Assembly (NCBI RefSeq): GCF_012062845.1
Contig: NZ_WWNB01000004.1
Location: 124,001-188,000, forward strand
Length of the DNA: 64,000 bases
DNA from: Halomonas salinarum
Lineage (GTDB): Bacteria > Pseudomonadota > Gammaproteobacteria > Pseudomonadales > Halomonadaceae
Direction: 5' to 3'
The first letter of the stretch is position 1. Each line of letters begins with the position of its first letter. The position numbers were made by a program, and so were the translations under genes. Of the stretch, positions 1-9,440 are shown piece by piece. The notes beneath the pieces were generated by a model. That model saw only the letters and a program-made list of their open reading frames with translations, searched no databases and was not told the DNA's origin.

Positions 1-1234
1 ACTCGGTGTCGTTGGCGCGGCGGATCACTTCGTCCTCGTCGTCGAAGGAAAGCACCGACATCACCGGTCCGAAGATTTCCTCACGCACGATGCGCATCTC
101 GTCGGTGCAGTCGGTGAACACGGTCGGGGCTGCCCAGGCGCCTTTAGCGTATTCGCCCTGGTTCCAGGCTTCGCCGCCGACCAGCACGCGCGCGCCTTCT
201 TCCTTGCCCAGGGCAATGTAGGCAAGGACCTTTTCCTGATGTTCAAAGCTGACCAGCGGACCAAAGTTGACCGTCGGGTCCAGCGGGTCTCCTGCCTTGA
301 TGCGGGCGACACGCTCGGTGAGCTTGGCCTCGAAGCTTTCCTTGACGCTTGAATGCACGAATACCCGCGTACCGTTGGTGCAGATCTGGCCGCTGGAATA
401 GAAGTTGGCCATCATCGCGGCGTCGGCGGCGCGGTCAAGGTCGGCATCCTCGAAGACGATGAGCGGTGATTTGCCGCCGAGCTCCATGGTGACGTCCTTG
501 AGGGTCGAGCCTGCCGAGGCGGACATGACTTTCTTGCCGGTCTCGGCTTCGCCGGTGAAGGAGACCTTGTCGATGCCCTGGTGCGCGGTCAGCATCTGGC
601 CGACACGGCCATCGCCCTGCACCACATTGAAAACGCCATCGGGCAGGCCAGCTTCGGTGAAGATCTCGGCAAGCTTCAGGGTGGTCAGCGGGGTCACTTC
701 ACTGGGCTTGAAGACGATAGCGTTGCCGGTCGCCAGGGCCGGAGCCGCCTTCCAGCAGGCGATCTGGATCGGGTAGTTCCAGGCGCCAATCGAGCCGATC
801 ACCCCCAGCGGCTCGCGGCGGGTGTAGACGAAGGAATCCTCACGCAAGGGGATCTGGGTACCTTCAACGGCAGGCGCCAGACCGGCGAAGTACTCGAGCG
901 CGTCGGCGCCGGTGACGATATCGACCGCCGCGGTCTCGCTGATCGGCTTGCCCGTGTTGCGAGTCTCGAGCTCAGCCAGTTCATCATTGCGCTCTCTCAG
1001 GAGTGCCACGGCCTTGAGCATGATGCGTGAACGCTCCATGCCGCTCATGGCTGCCCACACTATCTGTCCTTCGCGGGCAGCCGCGACGGCGGAATCCACG
1101 TCGGACTGGGACGCCTGCTGAATGGTGGCGAGGAGCGAGCCGTCAACCGGGTTGGTGACGGTAAAGGTTTCGCCAGAGGTGGCGTCGGTCAGCTGACCGT
1201 TGATATAGAGTTGCTGAAGGGGAAGCGTCTTCAT
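1..1234 (-). CDS. betB: Betaine aldehyde dehydrogenase, C-terminus cut by window edge
   Basis: Oxidises betaine aldehyde to glycine betaine with NAD(P)+, the second step of osmoprotectant synthesis from choline, in the cytoplasm. The 411 visible codons run open to the left edge; the family is about 490 residues, so about 80 are missing. The general-base Glu lies near residue 251 (MELGGKSP) and the nucleophile Cys near 285 ([13 protein letters not shown]), as expected for BetB. The ATG at 1234 follows a strong AAGGAGG site. It lies 22 bp downstream of betI on the same strand, so the two are probably one operon, with betA likely beyond the edge (inference). Confidence 0.95.
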   Translation of the reverse strand, partial: MKTLPLQQLYINGQLTDATSGETFTVTNPVDGSLLATIQQASQSDVDSAVAAAREGQIVWAAMSGMERSRIMLKAVALLRERNDELAELETRNTGKPISETAAVDIVTGADALEYFAGLAPAVEGTQIPLREDSFVYTRREPLGVIGSIGAWNYPIQIACWKAAPALATGNAIVFKPSEVTPLTTLKLAEIFTEAGLPDGVFNVVQGDGRVGQMLTAHQGIDKVSFTGEAETGKKVMSASAGSTLKDVTMELGGKSPLIVFEDADLDRAADAAMMANFYSSGQICTNGTRVFVHSSVKESFEAKLTERVARIKAGDPLDPTVNFGPLVSFEHQEKVLAYIALGKEEGARVLVGGEAWNQGEYAKGAWAAPTVFTDCTDEMRIVREEIFGPVMSVLSFDDEDEVIRRANDTE

Positions 1235-1256
1235 GAGAACCTCCTTGAAGTGTTCG

Positions 1257-1871
1257 TTAGGCGTTGCGCAGGGCAGTGTGCTCGGCGCTATGGGCGAGTT
1301 TTTCGTCCAGATAGTCGTAGGCCAGCTTGCAAGCGCGGTCCACGTCGAGGCCTTCGGGCGCAAGGGCGCCGCGCAGCCAGAGTCCGTCGATCATGGCTGC
1401 AAGTCCGCCAGCGGCCTCACGTGCTTGCTGCTTGGGCAAGCATTGACGAAATTGGTGGCAAAGATTGGAGTATAGACGGCGGTCGTTGACATGCTGGAGC
1501 CGGTGCAGCGAGCGACGGTGCATGCTGCTGGCCCAGAAGGCCAACCAGGTCTTTACCACCGCTCTATGGACCTGACTGCGATCAAAGTTGCCGTCGATAA
1601 TGGCCCGCATATGATCCCGAGGCGCATGTTCGGGCAGGACTTTGCGGCGCTCATGTACCGCCTGGCCCAGGTCTTTCAGAATCTGGCGCATGGTCGCTTC
1701 CAGCAGGCCGTCCTTGCCGCCGAAATAGTGGCTGATGATGCCTGCTGATACTCCCGCCAGACGTGCGATGCGCACGACAGTGGCATCGGCCAAGCCGGCT
1801 TCGTCAATCGCTTCCATGGTGGCCTGGATCAGCTGACGGCGGCGGATGGGTTCCATTCCAACTTTCGGCAC
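1257..1871 (-). CDS. betI: TetR-family repressor of the choline-betaine operon
   Basis: Choline-responsive repressor of bet genes. The N-terminus [14 protein letters not shown] and the helix-turn-helix segment around [19 protein letters not shown] are typical of BetI; the length of 204 residues also fits. A GTG start at 1871 was chosen because AGGAG lies 8 nt upstream and the protein then begins as BetI proteins usually do. An ATG at 1925 would add 18 residues without family support. It is the first gene of betI-betB, and a palindrome matching BetI operators lies about 90 bp upstream. Confidence 0.93.
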   Translation of the reverse strand: MPKVGMEPIRRRQLIQATMEAIDEAGLADATVVRIARLAGVSAGIISHYFGGKDGLLEATMRQILKDLGQAVHERRKVLPEHAPRDHMRAIIDGNFDRSQVHRAVVKTWLAFWASSMHRRSLHRLQHVNDRRLYSNLCHQFRQCLPKQQAREAAGGLAAMIDGLWLRGALAPEGLDVDRACKLAYDYLDEKLAHSAEHTALRNA

Positions 1872-1957
1872 CGTGTCGACTCCTGTTCTGAGGCCTTCTC
1901 GTGCCAGATGGGCCGGAGGAGGCAAATGTTCTATGGTGTTAAGTATGCATCTTTTTT

Positions 1958-1971
1958 ATTGAACGTTCAAT
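1958..1971. promoter_or_regulatory. Probable BetI operator
   Basis: Perfect 14-bp palindrome ATTGAACGTTCAAT in an AT-rich stretch between betI (minus) and the choline/betaine-binding protein gene (plus). It resembles published BetI boxes, which centre on TTGAACGTTCAA. Its position suggests that it controls both divergent transcripts. The binding is inferred, not shown. Confidence 0.75.
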
Positions 1972-2099
1972 CAACAAAAAGATGTCGGCCGACTGGCCCT
2001 ATTATCCGGAGTATCCAGCTTGCGGCTGCAGGGAGCATTTCACCCGCTATTGCACGTACTGGTTACTCCATGTCAAAGATCAACAAGAGGTTCGCCCCC

Positions 2100-3062
2100 A
2101 TGACCAAGACGATTCCTGCGTTCAAGATGTCCATGATGACCCTGAGTGCCGGCGTGCTGACCCTGGCCGTGACTCACAGTCAGGCAGCGGTTCCAGAGTC
2201 TTGTCAGAACGTGCGTTTCGCCGAAGTTGGCTGGACCGATATCACCGCGACGACCGCTTTGACCACTGAGGTGCTCGAGGCGCTGGGCTATGACACCCGT
2301 ATCGATACGGTGTCGGTGCCGATCGCCTATTCCGGCATGAAGAACGGCGACTTCGATGTATTCCTGGGTAACTGGATGCCATCCATGGCATCGATCAGCG
2401 ACCCCTACGTTGAGCAGGGCACCGTGGATCGCCTGGCTGCGAACCTCGAGGGCGCCAAGTACACCCTGGCGGTGCCGCAGTATGTTCATGACGCTGGCGT
2501 CACCAGCGTCACCGACCTGGTCGAGCATGCTGAGAAGTTCGATAGTGAGATATACGGTATTGAGGCCGGTAATGACGGCAACATGCTGATTCAGGACATG
2601 ATTGATGACGAGGCCTTTGGTCTTGGCGAGTGGGAGCTGATTGATTCCAGTGAGGCGGGCATGCTGGCTGAGTTGCGCTCGCGTTCCAGCCGTGATGAGT
2701 GGATGGTGTTCCTGGGCTGGGAGCCGCACCCGATGAACACCAACTTCGACATCGCCTACCTGGAAGGGGCCGATGATTATTTCGGTCCTAACCTGGGGGG
2801 CGCCACCGTCTATACCAATACGCGTGCTGATTTTGCTCAGGAGTGCGCGAATGTGGGGACACTTCTCAACAATCTGACCTTTACCCTCGAGATGGAAAAT
2901 CAGTTGATGAGCACCATCATGGATGATGGAGAGCGTCCGAGTGATGCAGCGCGCGCTTATCTGCAGGCGAACCCGGAAGTGCTCGAGGGCTGGCTTGAAG
3001 GCGTCACCACCGTTGAGGGTGAGCCCGGTATCGCTGCTGTGAAGAATGAACTGGAGATTTAA
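2100..3062 (+). CDS. Choline/glycine betaine ABC transporter substrate-binding protein
   Basis: Periplasmic solute-binding protein of the OpuAC/ProX superfamily, probably delivering choline or betaine to an ABC importer. The N-terminus MTKTIPAFKMSMMTLSAG, followed by a hydrophobic core and an AxA site near SQAAV, is a Sec signal peptide. The mature part carries ChoX-like text such as VRFAEVGWTDITATT and FDVFLGNWMPSM. ATG at 2100 has AAGAGG 9 nt upstream; an in-frame ATG at 2070 lacks a convincing site. It is divergent from betI across the BetI palindrome. ABC permease and ATPase genes are not adjacent: tRNA genes follow. A choline rather than betaine ligand (ChoX) is likely but not certain. 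Confidence 0.85.
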   Translation: MTKTIPAFKMSMMTLSAGVLTLAVTHSQAAVPESCQNVRFAEVGWTDITATTALTTEVLEALGYDTRIDTVSVPIAYSGMKNGDFDVFLGNWMPSMASISDPYVEQGTVDRLAANLEGAKYTLAVPQYVHDAGVTSVTDLVEHAEKFDSEIYGIEAGNDGNMLIQDMIDDEAFGLGEWELIDSSEAGMLAELRSRSSRDEWMVFLGWEPHPMNTNFDIAYLEGADDYFGPNLGGATVYTNTRADFAQECANVGTLLNNLTFTLEMENQLMSTIMDDGERPSDAARAYLQANPEVLEGWLEGVTTVEGEPGIAAVKNELEI

Positions 3063-3085
3063 CTCAGTTCTCTGTCACGTAAGGC

Positions 3086-3114
3086 TTGCCAGCTTTAACG
3101 GGGGTGTGCATAAT
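3086..3114 (+). promoter_or_regulatory. Sigma-70-like promoter of tRNA-Met
   Basis: TTGCCA and CATAAT are separated by 17 nt, about 40 bp upstream of the tRNA-Met gene. A 9-bp inverted repeat (TAACGGGGG at 3096-3104 and CCCCCGTTA at 3118-3126) straddles the -10 element. It could instead act as the end of the preceding transcript, although it has no T tract. Confidence 0.5.
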
Positions 3115-3155
3115 ACGCCCCCGTTACCGAGCGCTAAGTCGTTCAGCGGCAGCGT

Positions 3156-3232
3156 GGCTACGTAGCTCAGCTGGTTAGAGCACATCACTCATAATGATGG
3201 GGTCCCCTGTTCGAATCAGGGCGTAGCCACCA
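3156..3232 (+). tRNA. tRNA-Met (CAT), elongator type
   Basis: A 77-nt cloverleaf with encoded CCA. The acceptor GGCTACG pairs with CGTAGCC, the anticodon loop is CTCATAA, and the T arm contains TTCGAAT. The paired first base of the acceptor argues for the elongator rather than the initiator. Confidence 0.95.
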
Positions 3233-3242
3233 GAATCAAGAT

Positions 3243-3280
3243 AACAGGCCCGCATCCATGATGCGGGCCTGTTTTTGTTT
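3243..3280 (+). terminator. Intrinsic terminator after tRNA-Met
   Basis: A perfect 12-bp GC-rich stem (ACAGGCCCGCAT and its complement) with a 5-nt loop is followed by TTTTTGTTT, directly behind the tRNA-Met gene. Confidence 0.9.
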
Positions 3281-3421
3281 GAGGGGCTGACTTCCTGCTG
3301 GTGGGGCTGGAGCGAGAGGCCTTCTGACCTTGATTCGCCGCCACTCTCCTCATGATGATGTCAGTGATGGTGTCAGGTAGTTGATTCATCATGGGTTATG
3401 GCGAGAATTTGCAGGCTGGCC

Positions 3422-3449
3422 TTGACCTTGCGCCATCAATCCTTATACT
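3422..3449 (+). promoter_or_regulatory. Sigma-70 promoter of the tRNA-Asn genes
   Basis: TTGACC and TATACT are separated by 16 nt and lie 20 bp before the first tRNA-Asn. The discriminator is GC-rich, as is usual for stringently controlled stable RNA promoters (inference). Confidence 0.65.
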
Positions 3450-3469
3450 ACGTCGCGTGTTCCGGTCAT

Positions 3470-3545
3470 TCCCCGATAGCTCAGTTGGTAGAGCAAATGA
3501 CTGTTAATCATTGGGTCACAGGTTCGAGTCCTGTTCGGGGAGCCA
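3470..3545 (+). tRNA. tRNA-Asn (GTT), copy 1
   Basis: A 76-nt cloverleaf with encoded CCA. The acceptor TCCCCGA pairs with TCGGGGA and the anticodon loop is CTGTTAA. It is the first of three identical copies. Confidence 0.95.
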
Positions 3546-3573
3546 CACGGAACATCACGATCGATAGGGTCAT

Positions 3574-3649
3574 TCCCCGATAGCTCAGTTGGTAGAGCAA
3601 ATGACTGTTAATCATTGGGTCACAGGTTCGAGTCCTGTTCGGGGAGCCA
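3574..3649 (+). tRNA. tRNA-Asn (GTT), copy 2
   Basis: Base-for-base identical to copy 1, from which it is separated by 28 nt. It is probably cotranscribed with it. Confidence 0.95.
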
Positions 3650-3744
3650 TCCCTACCCTGATCGATCAATGACGTAAAGCGTCATGTTAGCCCGATACGG
3701 CCACGTATCGCACGGCAGGCATATAGCAGTAAGTACATCGTTGT

Positions 3745-3820
3745 TCCCCGATAGCTCAGTTGGTAGAGCAAATGACTGTTAATCATTGGGTCACAGGTTC
3801 GAGTCCTGTTCGGGGAGCCA
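3745..3820 (+). tRNA. tRNA-Asn (GTT), copy 3
   Basis: Identical to copies 1 and 2, 95 nt downstream of copy 2. No clear terminator hairpin follows, only a T-rich stretch around 3865-3890. Confidence 0.95.
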
Positions 3821-4009
3821 ATATGTTTCTTGATTGTCGCTAGTCCCCGTCTCCTTCCTGTTTTTTCCTTTCTACATCTTTTTTTCTATCTAGTGCCTGG
3901 TCATGGGTGCGAATTCTTGTGTCCGATTTTCAATGACCGAGCTGTATGTCTTCTGCCCATTCGCTTGCGCTTGCCTGCATGGCTGTCGACGGCAGATGTC
4001 CCGTATGCA

Positions 4010-5806
<1,797 letters not shown>

Positions 5807-5949
5807 TCAGCATAGCCTCTTATATCAGTAACTGGCGATGCTTAGAGGGTCAGCATCGATCAGATCCAGCGCGAGGCGCGAAGGCAGTATGGATGCCCCG
5901 ATTGAGGTAAAACAAAGCAGGAGTCAGGGAAGGGTGGAGCTTTAGAGTA

Positions 5950-6399
5950 TCAGGCGCGTGAAGAAAGCTGGCTGCGGCGGGGTTTAGCCTGACCGTCAGG
6001 TCCATAGAGGCTGTTGCCGGATGCTTCGCGGAGCGCATTGAGCATGCGCTGATTCTGTTCGAGACGCTGGCGGATCATGTCACCATTCATGGCATTGAGG
6101 CGTGCTGTGCGCTGGGCGTCCTCGAGTAGCGCCTGCCAGATAGCCAGGCAGTCGGCATCGGCGGCAGCCTTGGAGGCTCCAGCAAGGCCTGCCTCATAGC
6201 CCAGACGTTGCTGTACCTGGCTGCGCTGCGTCTCGAAGCGCTCGATTTGAGCCAGCATTTCCTGCTTATCGGCGGCAATGCGATTAAGCAGCTCGCCGTC
6301 GACGCGTCCCTCGAAGAGCGCTTGCCTCTCATGGTTCAAGAGCGTTTCCAGCGACGCGATCCGTTGCCGCTGGCGCTCTAGGGATGCTCCCAGACTCAT
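5950..6399 (-). CDS. flgN: Flagellar export chaperone for FlgK and FlgL
   Basis: FlgN binds the hook-junction proteins FlgK and FlgL and delivers them to the export gate. The 149-residue product is helical and rich in Glu, Gln and Arg throughout, as expected for FlgN. Its ATG overlaps the flgM stop (ATGA), so the two are translationally coupled. The position behind flgA-flgM is the conserved enteric order. The sequence alone is weakly conserved; the assignment rests on context plus size. Confidence 0.88.
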   Translation of the reverse strand: MSLGASLERQRQRIASLETLLNHERQALFEGRVDGELLNRIAADKQEMLAQIERFETQRSQVQQRLGYEAGLAGASKAAADADCLAIWQALLEDAQRTARLNAMNGDMIRQRLEQNQRMLNALREASGNSLYGPDGQAKPRRSQLSSRA

Positions 6400-6683
6400 G
6401 AAGGTTCGCCGTCCAGAATATCTTGTACGCTGGCGATGAGTCCGTCGGCGATCTTGTTGGCGTCGATTTCCATGCGGCCCTCGCTGATGGCGAGTCGTAG
6501 TTCCTCTACGCGCGCGGTATCAATGTCACCGCTGGCGTTCTGGTTGCCCTGGTTCAGATGGGCAACCGAGGCAGAACTCGGTGCTGCCGATGTCTGTGTG
6601 TTGTCAGCAGGTGTGGCTTTGGCTGATGTCGTCTGATCCGACGGTTGGAGTCGGGTCAGGGATTGTGAGCTGTCGATTTTCAA
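6396..6683 (-). CDS. flgM: Anti-sigma-28 factor
   Basis: FlgM holds sigma-28 (FliA) inactive until the hook-basal body is complete and is then exported. The predicted protein has 95 residues and an N-terminus of KIDSSQSLTRLQPSD type. The C-terminal sigma-binding half reads ARVEELRLAISEGRMEID and then ANKIADGLIASVQDIL. The start is a TTG at 6683 with GAGG 8 nt upstream, because no in-frame ATG gives a FlgM-like N-terminus. A sigma-28 promoter lies just upstream, so FlgM is made both from the flgA operon and from its own late promoter, as in Salmonella. Confidence 0.9.
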   Translation of the reverse strand: MKIDSSQSLTRLQPSDQTTSAKATPADNTQTSAAPSSASVAHLNQGNQNASGDIDTARVEELRLAISEGRMEIDANKIADGLIASVQDILDGEPS

Positions 6684-6715
6684 GGGAGCGGCCTCGTCAG
6701 TGGTGCTTGCCCAAG

Positions 6716-6742
6716 GTATCGGCCAGTTGGGCGGTATCTTTA
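6716..6742 (-). promoter_or_regulatory. Sigma-28 promoter of flgM
   Basis: On the minus strand TAAAGATA, 11 nt, GCCGATAC matches the FliA consensus with correct spacing. It lies about 35 bp upstream of the flgM TTG and downstream of the flgA stop. Confidence 0.85.
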
Positions 6743-6780
6743 ATCGTAGAAGGCATTTTCTGTTAGTGCAGAAGGTGGCC

Positions 6781-7536
6781 TTAGAAATCGATGGCCACGC
6801 GACCGGCGCCAACGACACGGGCAGTGATGATCTCACGCCGTGACAGCCGAATTCTAACATCTTCGCCAAGACCGCCATCTTCCAGTGCCTCGCCCTCCCG
6901 AGAGACCCGAAATCCTGTGCCTTGCGCCTCGACCGACACCGTCTGGCGACGCTCTACCAGTGGGAGGGTGCGCAGTTGGTGCTCTCGCAGCGTCGACCCT
7001 GCCGTTATCGTACGCCGGGCGAGCATGCCCACCGCCTCACTGGACTTTCGAATCGTGCTTGACGGAAGGCGATCCAGATTTCCCTCGCGAAGGGTCAGCA
7101 TGCCTTGGTCGATAACGGTATTGGCCTCAATTCGCTCTGCAGCCGTGACGTAGGTGCCGATCGCATTTACCTCGGCCTGAAGATAGCGATCCTGTGACCC
7201 CGCGCACTCGACTCCTACCGATACTCGCCCCCACTGGCGCTGGTGTCCGTTACGCAGGAAGGGCCGCGGTGACAGGCAGTCACCAAATTGTGCTGAGGGC
7301 GGAAATACCTCGACGCTGACATTCTGAGCGTCACTGGGTGCCTGCTCCAGTAAAAAACGCTCGACTGCGTCTACCAGCGCCTGATCCTGTGCAAGAGCCG
7401 GCGCCGTTGTCATGGCGGACCACACCATGAAACAAAGCGACAGGAAGTAGCGAAGGCTGTGGCCACGAATCAGGGAGGTACTGCTCGCGTAGCGGGCTCC
7501 TGATGGAGTGGCGGGTGTGCGGGGCGCTGTAGGCAT
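6781..7536 (-). CDS. flgA: P-ring assembly chaperone
   Basis: Periplasmic FlgA helps FlgI assemble into the P ring. About 251 residues: a signal-like hydrophobic stretch ending near TAPALAQDQ, then an FlgA/SAF region (TVIDQGMLTLREGNLDRLP) and a C-terminal beta domain (VSVEAQGTGFRVSREGEAL). The start is uncertain. ATG at 7536 is listed; a GTG at 7545 is also in frame, and neither has a good ribosome site. It is first in flgA-flgM-flgN, divergent from flgB. In the 170 bp between flgA and flgB a TTGACC box faces flgA, but with a short 15-nt spacing to TAGAAT. Confidence 0.93.
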   Translation of the reverse strand: MPTAPRTPATPSGARYASSTSLIRGHSLRYFLSLCFMVWSAMTTAPALAQDQALVDAVERFLLEQAPSDAQNVSVEVFPPSAQFGDCLSPRPFLRNGHQRQWGRVSVGVECAGSQDRYLQAEVNAIGTYVTAAERIEANTVIDQGMLTLREGNLDRLPSSTIRKSSEAVGMLARRTITAGSTLREHQLRTLPLVERRQTVSVEAQGTGFRVSREGEALEDGGLGEDVRIRLSRREIITARVVGAGRVAIDF

Positions 7537-7714
7537 GACATTCACTGACTCAAGGAGGCGGGGTGTCGGTTCCTTGATAATTCTACTCGGCTGCCTGGCA
7601 GGTCAATAACGGAATTGGGTGTGAAATGCGGGTCTGTTTGATCCTTTGAGATGACGGGTGCATGGCTATTCTTCACTCTCAACATTTCCCCATTTCGCGA
7701 CTGTGGGTGCTCGA

Positions 7715-8131
7715 ATGATCGATAAGCTTGGGGCGGCGCTGAACTTCCAGCAAGAAGTCCTCAGTCTTCGCCAGCAACGTCATGAGGTCTTGGCAAGCAA
7801 CGTAGCCAACGCCGATACCCCTAATTACAAGGCCCGTGATTTTGATTTTTCCCAGGAGCTGTCACGCGCCATGGATCGTGGCCCAGCAGGGCAGGGCGGG
7901 CTTTCTCTGGCGACAACAGCCTCTGGCCACATAGCGGGCCATGGCGGTTCCGGTAGCAAGGTGCATGACCTCATGTATCGCGTACCGGCCCAGCCTAGCC
8001 TGGATGGCAATACGGTCGATATGGATCGTGAGCGGGCGGAGTTCGCCGATAATGCGGTCCGCTATCAAGCCTCCCTGACGATGCTGAATAGCCGCATTCA
8101 GGGCCTCAAGTCAGCCATGCAACCGGAATGA
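7715..8131 (+). CDS. flgB: Flagellar proximal rod protein FlgB
   Basis: Rod subunit between the MS ring and distal rod. The 138-residue protein has the rod/hook N-terminal signature ASNVANADTPNYKARDFDF. The ATG at 7715 (MIDKLGAALNF) gives a normal FlgB N-terminus; an upstream ATG at 7658 would add 19 unsupported residues. First gene of flgBCDEFGHIJ. Confidence 0.95.
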   Translation: MIDKLGAALNFQQEVLSLRQQRHEVLASNVANADTPNYKARDFDFSQELSRAMDRGPAGQGGLSLATTASGHIAGHGGSGSKVHDLMYRVPAQPSLDGNTVDMDRERAEFADNAVRYQASLTMLNSRIQGLKSAMQPE

Positions 8132-8176
8132 CCCGCTAGTTGATGGTCTGCCCCGAGCCTAAGGAGTGAGCTTAGC

Positions 8177-8584
8177 ATGTCGATGTTCTCGATCTTTGAT
8201 ATATCCGCCTCCGCCATGAGCGCTCAGGCGCAGCGGATGAACGTAACCGCCAGCAACCTTGCCAACGCCGATAGTGTGGCGGGCCCTGACGGTGAGGCAT
8301 ATCGCGCCAAGCAGGTCTGGTTCGAAGCCCAACAGCAGGGTGGTTCGCAAGTTGGAGGCGTGCGCGTATCCCGCGTCGTTGATGACCCGTCGCCAATGCG
8401 CATGGAATATCGCCCGGAACATGAACTAGCGGATGACGATGGCTATGTGACGATGCCCAACGTGGACCCGACCAGTGAGATGGTCAACATGATCTCGGCA
8501 TCACGTTCGTACCAGGCGAATATCGAAGTGATGAATACCAGCAAACAGCTGATGACCAAAACGCTGACGCTTGGGGAGAACTGA
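8177..8584 (+). CDS. flgC: Flagellar proximal rod protein FlgC
   Basis: 135 residues, normal for FlgC. It has the N-terminal motif MNVTASNLANADS and the C-terminal heptad region NMISASRSYQANIEVMN shared by axial proteins. TAAGGAG lies upstream of the start. It sits 45 bp behind flgB. Confidence 0.96.
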   Translation: MSMFSIFDISASAMSAQAQRMNVTASNLANADSVAGPDGEAYRAKQVWFEAQQQGGSQVGGVRVSRVVDDPSPMRMEYRPEHELADDDGYVTMPNVDPTSEMVNMISASRSYQANIEVMNTSKQLMTKTLTLGEN

Positions 8585-8588
8585 TTAC

Positions 8589-9281
8589 ATGGCTAGCGGC
8601 ATCGATTCCAGTGTCTTGAGTGGTATCAACGGCACCATTGGACAAACCGGCAAGACGGCGAAGACCCAGTCTGCCGAAATGAACGACCAGTTCATGACCC
8701 TGCTGGTGACGCAATTGAAGAACCAGGATCCCATGAACCCCATGGAAAACGCCGAGATGACCTCGCAGCTGGCGCAGATCAATACCGTCAGCGGCATCGA
8801 GAAGCTCAACTCGACGCTTTCCTCTATCACCGATCAGATCAACCAGGGGCAAGCGCTCGAGGCGGCGGGCCTGGTGGGCTCTGGGGTGATGGTGCCAGGC
8901 AACAAGGTGCTGGCGAGCCAGGTGGATGGCGATGTCAGCACCACGCCGTTCGGCATTGAGCTTGATCAGCCGGCAGATAACGTGCGCGTCACCATCACCA
9001 ATGGCGCCGGCCAGGTGGTCAATCAGTATGATGCTGGCTCTGTCAGCGCAGGGGTGTCTTCGTTCAGCTGGAATGGTCAGTTGACCTCGGGTGAGAAGGC
9101 CCCGGACGGTGCCTACACCGTGTCCATGCAAGCAACGCGAGATGAAAAGCCCATCGATTTCCAGTCTCTTAACTATGCACAGGTGGGGGCGGTGACACCT
9201 CAGCAAAACGGTAGTGTTCTGCTCGACCTCGGCGCCGTCTACGGACAGATCGGCATGAATGACGTCAAGCAGATTCTCTGA
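8589..9281 (+). CDS. flgD: Hook cap / hook assembly protein
   Basis: FlgD caps the growing hook and guides FlgE polymerisation. The 230-residue protein has the conserved N-terminal block FMTLLVTQLKNQDPMNPMEN followed by FLN/Tudor-like domains (VSSFSWNGQLTSGEKAPDG). ATG at 8589 lies 4 nt after the flgC stop, with GGGGAGAA upstream. Confidence 0.96.
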   Translation: MASGIDSSVLSGINGTIGQTGKTAKTQSAEMNDQFMTLLVTQLKNQDPMNPMENAEMTSQLAQINTVSGIEKLNSTLSSITDQINQGQALEAAGLVGSGVMVPGNKVLASQVDGDVSTTPFGIELDQPADNVRVTITNGAGQVVNQYDAGSVSAGVSSFSWNGQLTSGEKAPDGAYTVSMQATRDEKPIDFQSLNYAQVGAVTPQQNGSVLLDLGAVYGQIGMNDVKQIL

Positions 9282-9301
9282 GCCAACCGGGGCTGAGTCG
9301 G

Positions 9302-9390
9302 CTCTATTCAGTCTGGAACCGGCTTTATTCAGTCCCCATCAGCTCTATTGAATTTGAATGAGTTTGAATGAGTTTGAATGAGCTTGAATA
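9302..9390. repeat. Nested short repeats between flgD and flgE
   Basis: The 159-bp gap has two repeat layers. Copies of GGCTYTATTCAGTC recur about every 21 bp from 9299 to 9350, the third degenerate. Then four 10-bp units AGTTTGAATG lie head to tail at 9351-9390, the first and last with small changes. The flgE ribosome site follows at 9428-9434. The function is unknown. Confidence 0.8.
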
Positions 9391-9440
9391 AGTACCCGTC
9401 TCTCATAACGCATCTTTACATCGCATAAAGGAAATGAACC

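Noticed and set aside
2073..2729. A long antisense frame across the choline-binding protein gene
   Set aside because: It mirrors a well-supported gene on the opposite strand, with no ribosome site or family resemblance.
3664..3700. TAAAGCGT followed by CCGATACG between tRNA-Asn copies 2 and 3, resembling sigma-28 boxes
   Set aside because: The spacing is about 3 nt too short and no flagellar gene follows.
3156..3820. The tRNA cluster as the attachment site of an integrated element
   Set aside because: No integrase, no partial tRNA repeat and no foreign gene block lies on either side.
6687..6746. A 19-codon ATG frame (MPSTIKDTAQ...) just upstream of flgM
   Set aside because: It overlaps the whole sigma-28 promoter of flgM, has no ribosome site, and the bases are explained by the promoter elements.
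9299..9390. The repeat arrays here and at 31531-31586 as CRISPR
   Set aside because: Units are 10-21 bp, contiguous and without spacers, and no cas gene is present.
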